The position numbers and the translations under genes were made by a program. 6,611 bases of DNA from Betaproteobacteria bacterium (GTDB lineage Bacteria; Pseudomonadota; Gammaproteobacteria; Burkholderiales; Usitatibacteraceae): the NCBI GenBank assembly GCA_025362705.1, contig JANYFH010000183.1:1-6611 (forward strand). The letters run 5' to 3'. The notes below the pieces were generated by a model. The model worked only from the letters and a program-made list of their open reading frames with translations. It did no database searches and was not told where the DNA came from. Shown here in pieces: positions 1-6,362 of this stretch. The first letter of the stretch is position 1, and every line of letters starts with the position of its first letter.

Positions 1-54
1 TTGGCGCGCTTCCCAGGCCAAGACAGCCCCCAAACCCGCACCAATACTAGACAT
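1..54 (-). CDS. Possible partial gene starting directly after gltA (unknown)
   Basis: On the minus strand an ATG (52-54) follows the gltA stop codon (55-57) with no gap, and the frame stays open for all 18 codons to the window edge, giving MSSIGAGLGAVLAWEARQ. The glycine/alanine-rich start could be a hydrophobic or nucleotide-binding N-terminus, but I do not recognise a family. The upstream bases (AAGAAG, the last two gltA codons) are only a weak ribosome binding site, so translation would depend on coupling to gltA. No terminator is seen after gltA, which fits continuation of the operon. The peptide does not resemble the start of OdhA/SucA, the gene that often follows gltA in related operons. 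Eighteen open codons can occur by chance. Confidence 0.3.
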   Translation of the reverse strand, partial: MSSIGAGLGAVLAWEARQ

Positions 55-1350
55 TTACTTCTTAACAATATCCCGCCGCGCCGCGCCTACATATAACTGC
101 CGTGGCCGACCAATCTTGTATTCCGGATCGGCGATCATTTCGTTGAGCTGCGCAATCCAGCCGACCGTGCGCGCCAACGCGAAAATCGCAGTGAACAGCG
201 GCACCGGAATACCAATCGCTTTTTGCACGATGCCTGAATAAAAATCGACGTTCGGATAAAGTTTGCGACTGACAAAATATTCGTCTTCGAGCGCGATCTT
301 CTCCAGCGCCATTGCCAGCTTGAAGGTTGGATCGTCGTGCAACCCAAGTTCGTTCAACACTTCGTGACAGGTTTCGCGCATGAGCGTCGCGCGCGGATCG
401 TGGTTCTTGTAAACACGGTGGCCAAAGCCCATCAGCCGCACGGTCGAATTCTTGTCTTTAACTCTAGTAATGAATTCACCGATCTTGGCCACGCCACCGT
501 CACGCTGGATATCCGCGAGCATGCCCAGCGCCGCTTCGTTGGCGCCGCCATGCGCGGGGCCCCACAGGCAGGCAACGCCGGCAGCAATGGCGGCGAACGG
601 ATTGGTGCCAGAGGAAGCACACAACCGCACCGTAGAAGTGGAGGCGTTTTGCTCGTGGTCGGCGTGCAAAATGAAGATTCTGTCCAAGGCGCGCACCAGT
701 ACCTCGTTGACCTTGTATTCAGCTGCGGGCACGGCGAACATCATGCGCATAAAGTTCGCAGAGTAGCCAAGATCGTTGCGCGGGTAGTTGATCGGCTGAC
801 CGATCGTGTACTTGTACGCCATCGCCACCAGCGTCGGCATTTTGGCGATCAGCCGAATAGCGGAAATATCGCGCTGCCTGGCGTCGTGCAGATTGATGGA
901 ATCGGGATAGAACGCCGACAGCGCGCCAACCAGCCCCGTCATCACCGCCATCGGATGTGCGTCGCGCCTGAAACCGCGCAGGAAGAACTGCATCTGCTCG
1001 TGGACCATCGTGTGATTAGTGACGCGACCAACAAAATCTTTTTTCTGCGCAGCGTCGGGCAAATCACCGTAGAGCAGAAGATGACACGTATCCATGAAGT
1101 CGCATTTGGTCGCGAGCTGTTCGATCGGATAACCGCGATAGAGCAGTTCACCTTTATCGCCATCGATGAAGGTGATAGTCGAGTTACAGGACGACGTCGA
1201 CATGAAGCCGGGATCGTAGGTGAACATGCCGGTCTGGGCGTAGAGCTTCCGAATGTCGATGACATCAGGGCCGTGGGTTCCGCTGTACACGGGTAGGTCG
1301 ACCGTTTTACCGTCAGCCAGGGTCAGCTTTGCGTTGCCTTTTGGATTCAT
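55..1350 (-). CDS. gltA: Citrate synthase, type II
   Basis: Cytoplasmic enzyme that condenses acetyl-CoA with oxaloacetate to citrate, the entry step of the TCA cycle. The 431-residue product matches the usual 427-435 of proteobacterial type II (hexameric) citrate synthases. Seen in the sequence: the catalytic triad as H267 (in GPAHGG), H311 (in GFGHRVYKNHDPR) and D369 (in NVDFYSG), equivalent to E. coli H264, H305 and D362, plus HADHEQNAST at 229-238. The start at 1350 is chosen over an in-frame ATG at 1425 because it has a good ribosome binding site (GGGAGA, 8 bases upstream) and gives MNPKGNAKLTLADGK, a normal start; the longer form would overlap sdhE. It is the last identified gene of the sdh operon, 22 bp after sdhE. 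Two positions linked to NADH control in E. coli differ by alignment from memory: R109 is N112 and reactive C206 is A209. Y148, R166 and K170 are kept. Confidence 0.97.
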   Translation of the reverse strand: MNPKGNAKLTLADGKTVDLPVYSGTHGPDVIDIRKLYAQTGMFTYDPGFMSTSSCNSTITFIDGDKGELLYRGYPIEQLATKCDFMDTCHLLLYGDLPDAAQKKDFVGRVTNHTMVHEQMQFFLRGFRRDAHPMAVMTGLVGALSAFYPDSINLHDARQRDISAIRLIAKMPTLVAMAYKYTIGQPINYPRNDLGYSANFMRMMFAVPAAEYKVNEVLVRALDRIFILHADHEQNASTSTVRLCASSGTNPFAAIAAGVACLWGPAHGGANEAALGMLADIQRDGGVAKIGEFITRVKDKNSTVRLMGFGHRVYKNHDPRATLMRETCHEVLNELGLHDDPTFKLAMALEKIALEDEYFVSRKLYPNVDFYSGIVQKAIGIPVPLFTAIFALARTVGWIAQLNEMIADPEYKIGRPRQLYVGAARRDIVKK

Positions 1351-1356
1351 CGTTGA

Positions 1357-1362
1357 TCTCCC
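1357..1362 (-). promoter_or_regulatory. Ribosome binding site of gltA
   Basis: On the minus strand GGGAGA lies 6-7 bases from the ATG at 1350, in the short gap after sdhE. It is the clearest Shine-Dalgarno sequence in the operon and decides the gltA start against the in-frame ATG at 1425. Confidence 0.75.
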
Positions 1363-1372
1363 GAAATTAATT

Positions 1373-1627
1373 TCATTGTGCGGCTTTGATGCGCTCGACC
1401 ATCGGATTGAGGCGCACGTCTTCACATTTCTTTCGACCCATCAGTACATCCAGCAAATCGTTATCAGTCCATTGCAGCAATTCTTCAAGTAAACCCATTT
1501 CCGCCGCATCAAGTTCTGCCAATTGCGCATCCAGAAAACGTGTGAGGATCAAATCGTTTTCGAGTAACCCCCGGCGCGCATGCCAGCGAATGCGGGCGTG
1601 TTTTCTATCATCGGTCGCATTGTTCAC
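1373..1627 (-). CDS. sdhE: FAD assembly factor SdhE (succinate dehydrogenase flavinylation)
   Basis: Small cytoplasmic protein (84 residues; family usually 80-95, formerly YgfY/DUF339, the bacterial relative of Sdh5/SDHAF2) that promotes covalent attachment of FAD to SdhA. The diagnostic RGxxE motif is seen as RGLLE at residues 19-23, preceded by the typical ARIRWHAR stretch, followed by a mostly helical, acidic, leucine-rich body and a conserved-looking end (DLLDVLMG). The start is a GTG at 1627; no ATG or other good start exists in frame before the RGxxE motif. It lies 6 bp after the sdhB stop with no strong Shine-Dalgarno, so translation is probably coupled to sdhB. Its place between sdhB and gltA puts the maturation factor with its client SdhA in one transcript. 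Confidence 0.93.
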   Translation of the reverse strand: MNNATDDRKHARIRWHARRGLLENDLILTRFLDAQLAELDAAEMGLLEELLQWTDNDLLDVLMGRKKCEDVRLNPMVERIKAAQ

Positions 1628-1633
1628 GGATTT

Positions 1634-2329
1634 TTAGACACCACGCCTGACCATCATCTCCTTGATCTTGCCGATTGCAAGCGAAGGATTAAGCCCCTTG
1701 GGGCACACATCCACGCAGTTCATGATGGTGTGACAACGGAATAACCGGTATGGATCTTCAAGATTATCCAGACGTTCATTGACCGCCTGATCGCGCGAAT
1801 CGGCGATGAAGCGATACGCCGCCAGCAAGCCCGCAGGGCCGACAAATTTATCCGGGTTCCACCAGAACGATGGGCAGGACGTCGAGCAACACGCACACAA
1901 AATGCATTCGTAAAGACCATCGAGTTCAAGGCGCTCCTCGGGCGATTGCAGGCGCTCTTTTTCAGGCGGAGGATCATTGTTGATCACGAACGGTTTGATC
2001 GAATGGTATTGCTTGAAGAATTGCGTCATATCGACGATCAGATCGCGGATAATCGGCAGGCCCGGCAGTGGCCGCAGCTTCACGGGTTCCTTCAAATCCA
2101 CAATCTTGGTGATACAAGCAAGTCCGTTTTTGCCATTGATGTTCATGGCGTCGGAGCCGCATATTCCTTCGCGACAGGAACGGCGCAACGCCAGCGTGTC
2201 GTCGATTGATTTGATGCGAATCAGCGCATCGAGCAGCATGCGATCCGACGGTTCGAGTTGAATATCGTATTCCTTGAAATACGGCTTCTGGTCTTGATCG
2301 GGATCGTAGCGTTCGATTATGAACTTCAT
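1634..2329 (-). CDS. sdhB: Succinate dehydrogenase iron-sulfur subunit
   Basis: Subunit of complex II that passes electrons from the SdhA flavin to ubiquinone at the membrane anchor, on the cytoplasmic side of the inner membrane. The 231-residue length is close to E. coli SdhB (238). The N-terminal ferredoxin-like domain has the [2Fe-2S] ligands C52, C57, D60 and C72 (an Asp as third ligand, as in E. coli). The C-terminal domain has CILCACCSTSCP from 142 and the later cysteines, giving [4Fe-4S] C142, C145, C148, C209 and [3Fe-4S] C152, C199, C205, by alignment with E. coli. W157 and H200 match quinone-site W164 and H207. It starts 27 bp after sdhA; the ribosome binding site is weak (GATAAG just before ATG). 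Nothing is missing. Confidence 0.97.
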   Translation of the reverse strand: MKFIIERYDPDQDQKPYFKEYDIQLEPSDRMLLDALIRIKSIDDTLALRRSCREGICGSDAMNINGKNGLACITKIVDLKEPVKLRPLPGLPIIRDLIVDMTQFFKQYHSIKPFVINNDPPPEKERLQSPEERLELDGLYECILCACCSTSCPSFWWNPDKFVGPAGLLAAYRFIADSRDQAVNERLDNLEDPYRLFRCHTIMNCVDVCPKGLNPSLAIGKIKEMMVRRGV

Positions 2330-2356
2330 CTTATCGGCCGTTTCAGGTGGGCAATA

Positions 2357-4141
2357 TCAATACGTACGCGCTTTGGGCGCGATGGATTCGACAGTAAGCG
2401 GTTGCAGATTCACCGGCTTGTAATCGAGCTTGTTATCGTGTTTGTACCAAAGCGTGTGCTTGAGCCAGCTCTGGTCATCGCGGCCATTCACAAAGCCCGG
2501 TCGATCATGACAATCGGCGCGATCATGTGCGCCACGGGTTTCCTTGCGCGCTTCGGCCGAGATCATTGTCGCGACGGCGACTTCGATCAAGTTTTCGAGT
2601 TCCAGCGCCTCGATGCGTGCTGTGTTGAACACCTTGGACTTGTCGTTGATCTCAAGCTTCTGCGCGCGTTCTGCAACTTCCTTGATTTTCGCAACGCCCT
2701 TTTCAAGCATGTCGGGGAAACGAAAAACGCCGCAATGCGCCTGCATGGTCTGGCGCATGGCATTGCCAACTTCATATACGTTTTCGCCATTTTTCTGCGT
2801 GTCGAGGCGGAGCAGGCGCGCCGCTGAAAACGCACCCGCATCTTTGGGCAAATCCATATGCGTGTCATTTTCCTTGATGAATTTGATCATCGAATCAGCC
2901 GATGATTTACCCATCACCAACAGATCGGTCAGCGAATTGGTACCCAGGCGATTCGCGCCGTGAATCGATGCACAGCCGCATTCACCGGCAGCATAAAAAC
3001 CATGCACCAGCGTGTTGGCATTGCCATCCTTGGGTACGACCACTTCGCCTCGGTAATTGGTCGGAATGCCGCCCATCTGATAATGGCAGGTCGGCACTAC
3101 CGGGATGGGTTCCTTCGTGCAATCAACGTTGCCGAACTGCAAGGCGATCTCGCGTATTCCCGGCAGACGTTTGTTGATGACCTCCGGCCCGAGGTGATCG
3201 AGTTTCAACAGTATGTAGTCATTATTGGGTCCGGCCCCACGGCCCTCCTTGATCTCGGTTGCCATGGCACGCGACACCACATCGCGCGAGGCAAGGTCTT
3301 TCATGGTCGGTGCGTAGCGCTCCATGAATCGTTCGCCGTCTTTGTTGAGCAGTATCCCGCCTTCGCCACGCACGCCTTCGGTAATGAGCACGCCCGCACC
3401 CGCTACACCGGTCGGGTGGAATTGCCAGAACTCCATGTCCTCCAGCGGAATACCCGCGCGTGCCGCCATGCCCAGACCATCGCCGGTATTGATGAAAGCA
3501 TTGGTACTCGACGCGTAAATGCGTCCCGCTCCGCCGGTGGCAAACAACGTTGCCTTGCCGTGAAAAATCATCATCTCGCCGGTTTCCATTTCGAGCGCCG
3601 TCACGCCCAGCACATTGCCTTCATGGTCACGAATCAGGTCCAGCGCCATCCACTCGACAAAGAACTGCGTGTTTGCAAATACATTGCGCTGATATAGCGT
3701 ATGCAACATCGCATGACCGGTGCGGTCAGCGGCGCAGCAAGACCGTTGCACGGATTTTTCACCGAAATTCGAGGAATGCCCGCCAAACGGGCGCTGGTAA
3801 ATAGTGCCGTTTTCATTGCGATCGAACGGCATGCCGAAATGTTCGAGCTCAATCACCGCTTCCGGCGCGGTGCGGCACATGAATTCGATTGCGTCCTGAT
3901 CGCCCAGCCAATCCGAGCCTTTGATGGTATCGTACATGTGCCAGTGCCAGTTGTCCTCGCCCATGTTGCCGAGCGACGCGCCAACGCCACCCTGCGCAGC
4001 GACCGTATGCGAACGCGTCGGAAAAACTTTCGACAACACGGCCACCTTCAATCCGGCATTGGACAATTGCAGCGCTGCCCTCAGGCCGGAACCGCCGGCA
4101 CCGACGACGACTGCATCATATTTGCGAACAGGAATTGCCAT
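2357..4141 (-). CDS. sdhA: Succinate dehydrogenase flavoprotein subunit
   Basis: Catalytic subunit of complex II, oxidising succinate to fumarate with covalently bound FAD. The 594-residue length compares with 588 in E. coli. Seen: the dinucleotide-binding GAGGSG at 14-19; PTRSHTVAAQGG with H45, the covalent FAD attachment histidine; QFHPTG with H242; the active-site arginine R286 (in ASRDVVSR); H353 (in PTCHYQMGG); and R398 (in HGANRLGTNS), equivalent to E. coli H45, H242, R286, H354 and R399. The C-terminus keeps the ETRGAH and RTY motifs. It starts 3 bp after the sdhD stop, with GGGGCA about 10 bases upstream. One oddity: residues 548-554 (PGFVNGR, DNA 2480-2500) look like a 7-residue insertion between DR and DD, where relatives usually read DRDD. 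The frame is intact. Confidence 0.98.
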   Translation of the reverse strand: MAIPVRKYDAVVVGAGGSGLRAALQLSNAGLKVAVLSKVFPTRSHTVAAQGGVGASLGNMGEDNWHWHMYDTIKGSDWLGDQDAIEFMCRTAPEAVIELEHFGMPFDRNENGTIYQRPFGGHSSNFGEKSVQRSCCAADRTGHAMLHTLYQRNVFANTQFFVEWMALDLIRDHEGNVLGVTALEMETGEMMIFHGKATLFATGGAGRIYASSTNAFINTGDGLGMAARAGIPLEDMEFWQFHPTGVAGAGVLITEGVRGEGGILLNKDGERFMERYAPTMKDLASRDVVSRAMATEIKEGRGAGPNNDYILLKLDHLGPEVINKRLPGIREIALQFGNVDCTKEPIPVVPTCHYQMGGIPTNYRGEVVVPKDGNANTLVHGFYAAGECGCASIHGANRLGTNSLTDLLVMGKSSADSMIKFIKENDTHMDLPKDAGAFSAARLLRLDTQKNGENVYEVGNAMRQTMQAHCGVFRFPDMLEKGVAKIKEVAERAQKLEINDKSKVFNTARIEALELENLIEVAVATMISAEARKETRGAHDRADCHDRPGFVNGRDDQSWLKHTLWYKHDNKLDYKPVNLQPLTVESIAPKARTY

Positions 4142-4144
4142 GGC

Positions 4145-4501
4145 TCAAGTGCCCCAGATTATTGTGACGGACCAGATTGAACATGCCAGCAATAACAGCA
4201 ACACCAAAACTTGCAAACTGATGCGCAATCCCGCCGGTTTGATGTAGTCCATCAGCACGTCCTTGATGCCGATCCAGGCGTGGTAATAAACAGAAAGAAA
4301 AAAAAGCAGCGCGAGAATGCGGAACAATTGCGAACGGAACAACTCCTTCCAATCGCCATAATTTGCGCCGCCTTTGATCATGAAAAATCCGATGATCACG
4401 ATGCTAAACAGCACCATGATGATGGCAGTGACACGTTGCGCCAACCAGTCTTGCCAGCCGTAGTGCGCGCCTACGGGAATCTTTTTCGTCGGCATTACCA
4501 T
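4145..4501 (-). CDS. sdhD: Succinate dehydrogenase membrane anchor subunit (SdhD)
   Basis: Hydrophobic inner-membrane subunit (118 residues) that together with SdhC binds heme b and ubiquinone and anchors SdhAB. Three membrane spans are visible at about 23-41, 58-82 and 94-116. The HAWIG motif supplies the likely heme ligand H74 (E. coli H71), and DY at 85-86 matches the quinone-site D82-Y83. The start is uncertain: ATG at 4501 (MVMPTKK) has GGGGTG 5 bases upstream and overlaps sdhC by 7 bp; ATG at 4495 (MPTKK, 116 residues) shares one base with the sdhC stop in a TAATG overlap. Either implies translational coupling to sdhC. The frame is open further upstream to 4735, but that part is antiphase to sdhC and is not part of the protein. 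Confidence 0.93.
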   Translation of the reverse strand: MVMPTKKIPVGAHYGWQDWLAQRVTAIIMVLFSIVIIGFFMIKGGANYGDWKELFRSQLFRILALLFFLSVYYHAWIGIKDVLMDYIKPAGLRISLQVLVLLLLLACSIWSVTIIWGT

Positions 4502-4890
4502 ATGCGCACCCCGACCAGCAATGTTCCGATTAGGCCAAGCACAAGAACCACCTTTGCCGAAGCCCGCGCAGGCTGCAACGAGGTGCCAATATGGATATCG
4601 AGCAACAGATAGCGAATACCTGCGAATAGATGATGAAGATATGACCAGACGAAACCAAGCACGATCAACTTCACGATGGGCTCGGAAAAAATCGCCTTCC
4701 AACTGTTGAATCCCGTTTCTGACCCTAGCGTGCATTGCAGCACGTACAACACAGCCGGAATCAAAAACAGAAACATCACCACGCCGGTAATACGCTGAAA
4801 AATCGAAACCAGTCCGGGCATCGGCAGATGTAAAAGGTTCAGGTCGTAATACTTCGGACGCTGGCGTGGAACTGGCTGCGGACTTGGCAT
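4495..4890 (-). CDS. sdhC: Succinate dehydrogenase cytochrome b556 subunit (SdhC)
   Basis: First gene of the operon; an inner-membrane subunit (131 residues; E. coli 129) that carries half of the heme b and ubiquinone site. Three membrane spans are visible at about 33-54, 72-95 and 112-131. The N-terminal RPKYYDLNLLHLPMPG is typical of the family. S29 and R33 in SIFQRITG match quinone-site S27 and R31 of E. coli. In YLHHLFAGIRY, H87 aligns with the heme ligand H84, with a second histidine (H86) beside it. The ATG at 4890 has AAAGG about 9 bases upstream. The product ends GVRIW, as in relatives. Confidence 0.95.
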   Translation of the reverse strand: MPSPQPVPRQRPKYYDLNLLHLPMPGLVSIFQRITGVVMFLFLIPAVLYVLQCTLGSETGFNSWKAIFSEPIVKLIVLGFVWSYLHHLFAGIRYLLLDIHIGTSLQPARASAKVVLVLGLIGTLLVGVRIW

Positions 4891-4988
4891 GGCTGATACC
4901 TTTGTAGTTGTCTCTTGCTGGCAGTTTGTCTGGAGATTTTAATACGATTTTCGCGGTGCCGCATAGTCCGGCTTTGCCATGAGAACTG

Positions 4989-5000
4989 ACTTCGCGAAGT
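4989..5000. repeat. Perfect 12-bp palindrome in the sdhC leader
   Basis: ACTTCGCGAAGT reads the same on both strands. It overlaps a second, wider dyad (GAACT at 4983-4987 and AGTTC at 4998-5002). Part of it, GACTTCGCG (4988-4996), recurs exactly at 5068-5076, 80 bp away. It could be a protein-binding site or an RNA hairpin in the sdhC leader. No known operator is recognised. Confidence 0.5.
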
Positions 5001-5041
5001 TCGCTAAGCGGTCCGCCTAAATATTTATAACTTATTGTTGT

Positions 5042-5063
5042 TAAATCATTTTTTTATGATTTA
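5042..5063. repeat. AT-rich inverted repeat upstream of sdhC
   Basis: Two perfect 8-bp arms, TAAATCAT and ATGATTTA, flank a run of six T (six A on the minus strand). On the minus strand it lies just upstream of the candidate sdhC -10 box (5024-5029), over the -35 position, so it is a plausible regulator-binding site. As an RNA hairpin it would be weak, being almost all A-U, so a terminator is unlikely. Confidence 0.45.
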
Positions 5064-5104
5064 TGTGGACTTCGCGGCGGTCGGCACAGTCGAAGGTGAT
5101 CAAG

Positions 5105-5140
5105 TTGAAAATGTGATACTAATTTCTGATATCATATAAA
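5105..5140 (+). promoter_or_regulatory. Possible promoter of the hicB-like gene
   Basis: TTGAAA (5105-5110) resembles a -35 box. TATCAT (5130-5135, spacer 19) or TATAAA (5135-5140, spacer 24) could be the -10; neither spacing is ideal. Between them lie TGATA (5114-5118) and TATCA (5130-5134), an inverted pair, the latter inside the palindrome TGATATCA (5127-5134). Ribbon-helix-helix antitoxins usually repress their own promoter, so these dyads are candidate operators. This is inference only. Confidence 0.3.
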
Positions 5141-5180
5141 ACAGCGTTGAATTTGACGAAAAATCGAGATGCGTAATTCA

Positions 5181-5504
5181 ATGAATTATCGCGGTTACAT
5201 CGCCCGTATCGACTTTGATGCTCACGACCGGGTATTCGTCGGGAGCGTGCTGGGTATGTCCGAGCAACTTGTCTTTCACGGCGCAAGCGTAGACGAGCTG
5301 GCTGCAGATTTCGAGTTCGCGGTGGATCACTATCTTTCGGAATGCGCAAAAGAAGGACGCAGCCCGGAAAAACCGGCGTCCGGCAAACTATTGTTGCGCC
5401 TGCCGCCTAATGTACATGCTGCCGCCAGTGTCTCTGCCGCAAGCGCGGGCAAGAGCCTCAATCAATGGGTGGCAGACATAGTTGAAAAGGCGACCGCCGA
5501 GTAG
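5181..5504 (+). CDS. HicB-family antitoxin-like protein, no HicA partner seen
   Basis: A 107-residue protein with the two-part layout of HicB antitoxins. The N-terminal HicB fold is at about 1-65 (MNYRGYIARIDFD, then GSVLGM, VFHGASVDEL and an EKPASG linker). A C-terminal ribbon-helix-helix DNA-binding segment is at about 68-105 (KLLLRLPPNVH, then AGKSLNQWVADIVEKA). HicB normally neutralises the mRNA interferase HicA and represses its own operon. No HicA-like frame (about 60 residues with a GSH motif) is visible on either side, so this is either an orphan or a stand-alone regulator. Family members usually begin M-x-Y-x-GY, so the ATG at 5181 is chosen; an ATG at 5169 adds MRNS, and neither has a strong ribosome binding site. 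It converges with the GntR gene with only 7 bp between the stop codons. Confidence 0.83.
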   Translation: MNYRGYIARIDFDAHDRVFVGSVLGMSEQLVFHGASVDELAADFEFAVDHYLSECAKEGRSPEKPASGKLLLRLPPNVHAAASVSAASAGKSLNQWVADIVEKATAE

Positions 5505-5511
5505 GGGCGTA

Positions 5512-6309
5512 TCAGGCGAGCTCGTTGTAATAGGAATAGCCGTCCGTCAAACACAATCCTCGCCGCCATTCCACCGGCTTGTCGCCGTAGGTAAAGGCGA
5601 TGCGATCCACACACAGCAACGGCGTGCCTTCGGCAACCAGCAAATAGGCAGCCGCCGCCGCGTCGGCTGCCATTGCCCGCAATCGCTCCTCAGCTCTGAT
5701 CATGCGCAAGCCATATCCGGTCTCGAGAAAACTGTAGATGGAGCCGCGCGATTCGCTAATTTTTTCCAGCGTCAGGTTGGGAAACAACACCGATGACAAG
5801 ACAATTTCATCGAGGATGATGGGGGTACCTGCAAACACCAGCACGCGGCGCAGTGCCGTCACCGGCGCACCAACTTTCAGATCGAGCGCACGCGCGACCT
5901 CTGCACTCGCCTTACCGCGCTTTACGTCGATGAAATTCGTCGTCGGGTGGACTTTGTCCTTGCTGCCCTTGTCCGGAATAATGCGCAAAAACCGATACTG
6001 ATGTTTAGGCTCGGTGTGGGTGGCGACAAACGTGCCTTTGCCCTGGCGACGAATCAGAATATTGTCCCCCGCGAGCGCGTCGATCGCCTTGCGCACGGTT
6101 CCCTGGCTCACCTGATAGCGAGCGGCCAGATCCATCTCGGAAGGGATCGCTTCTCCTGGTTTCCACTCACCCGCGATCAAACTCTGGGTCAGCAAGATCT
6201 TGATTTGGTCATACAGCGGACGAAAACTGGGGCCGGGAATATTATCTGGCATCGGACTATTGTTGGGGGCGACAAGCGGTTGATTTTGCATGGATGTTAG
6301 CACGGTCAT
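5512..6309 (-). CDS. GntR-family (HutC-type) transcriptional regulator with UTRA domain
   Basis: DNA-binding transcription factor of 265 residues. The winged helix-turn-helix is at about 30-97: PLYDQIKILLTQSLIAGEWKPG, then PSEMDLAARYQVSQGTVRKA and the wing RRQGKGTFV. The UTRA effector-binding domain spans about 115-258, with typical pieces: PIILDEIVLSS, YGLRMIRAEERLRA, GTPLLCVDRIAF and PVEWRRGL. UTRA regulators sense small metabolites such as sugars or organic acids; the effector here is unknown. ATG at 6309 is chosen because it fits a predicted promoter about 20 bases upstream and has AGGGA upstream (spacing long, 11). ATG at 6291 is an alternative. The frame is open to 6435, but that would run through the promoter and the divergent gene start. 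Its setting between the sdh operon and a CitE-like lyase suggests control of organic-acid metabolism. Confidence 0.92.
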   Translation of the reverse strand: MTVLTSMQNQPLVAPNNSPMPDNIPGPSFRPLYDQIKILLTQSLIAGEWKPGEAIPSEMDLAARYQVSQGTVRKAIDALAGDNILIRRQGKGTFVATHTEPKHQYRFLRIIPDKGSKDKVHPTTNFIDVKRGKASAEVARALDLKVGAPVTALRRVLVFAGTPIILDEIVLSSVLFPNLTLEKISESRGSIYSFLETGYGLRMIRAEERLRAMAADAAAAAYLLVAEGTPLLCVDRIAFTYGDKPVEWRRGLCLTDGYSYYNELA

Positions 6310-6333
6310 CTCAATGATTTTCCCTATTGTATG

Positions 6334-6345
6334 TCTTATATAAGA
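6334..6345. promoter_or_regulatory. Probable operator: 12-bp palindrome at the gntR promoter
   Basis: TCTTATATAAGA is a perfect palindrome. It covers the predicted -10 box of gntR and lies 10 bp upstream of the -35 box of the divergent lyase gene. GntR-family regulators commonly bind short AT-rich palindromes in their own promoter, and HutC-type sites often have a TATATA-like core. The position fits autorepression. A related but imperfect string (TCATATAAAA, 5132-5141) lies before the hicB-like gene and may be chance. Confidence 0.55.
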
Positions 6346-6362
6346 TATAAGTCTATTGACAA
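6335..6362 (-). promoter_or_regulatory. Predicted sigma70 promoter of gntR
   Basis: On the minus strand TTGTCA (6357-6362; 5 of 6 consensus bases) and TATAAG (6335-6340; 5 of 6) are 16 bp apart. Transcription would start near 6328, leaving a leader of about 20 bases to the ATG at 6309. The -35 box overlaps that of the divergent promoter. Confidence 0.55.

Larger units (their letters stand above)
4891..5168 (-). promoter_or_regulatory. sdhC leader and promoter region
   Basis: This 278-bp stretch carries no convincing long gene and must hold the operon promoter. On the minus strand the best -10 candidate is TATAAA (5024-5029), with no recognisable -35 box; a dyad (5042-5063) lies over the expected -35, which would fit an activator-dependent or regulated promoter. 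A leader of roughly 125 bases would follow. The leader contains short GC dyads: GCGG/CCGC at 4953-4962 and at 5008-5016, and a 12-bp palindrome at 4989-5000. A 13-codon open frame (4939-4980, MAKPDYAAPRKSY) also lies in it. A second TA-rich spot, TATTAAAAT at about 4936-4944, could be another -10. All promoter calls here are weak. Confidence 0.45.

Noticed and set aside
337..1296. Long plus-strand open frame (319 codons) opposite gltA
   Set aside because: It lies wholly antisense to an unmistakable gltA, has a histidine/arginine-rich composition typical of antisense translation, and shows no known domain.
1351..1425. 25-residue extension of GltA from the ATG at 1425
   Set aside because: It overlaps the end of sdhE in another frame, and the downstream ATG at 1350 has a much better ribosome binding site and a family-typical N-terminus.
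2960..3697. Plus-strand open frame (245 codons) opposite sdhA, and other plus-strand frames at 2258-2827 and 3701-4180
   Set aside because: All are antisense to sdhA or sdhB, whose catalytic motifs are intact; no ribosome binding sites or recognisable motifs support them.
4502..4735. N-terminal extension of the sdhD frame up to 4735
   Set aside because: It overlaps sdhC in another phase and does not resemble SdhD; the normal SdhD start is at 4501 or 4495.
5042..5063. Rho-independent terminator
   Set aside because: The stem is almost all A-T and the T-run is in the loop, not after the stem; on neither strand does it follow a gene end closely.
4891..5168. A degenerate hicA gene upstream of hicB
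   Set aside because: I looked for a HicA-like GSH motif and a frame of about 60 codons on the plus strand; stop codons are frequent and no motif was found.
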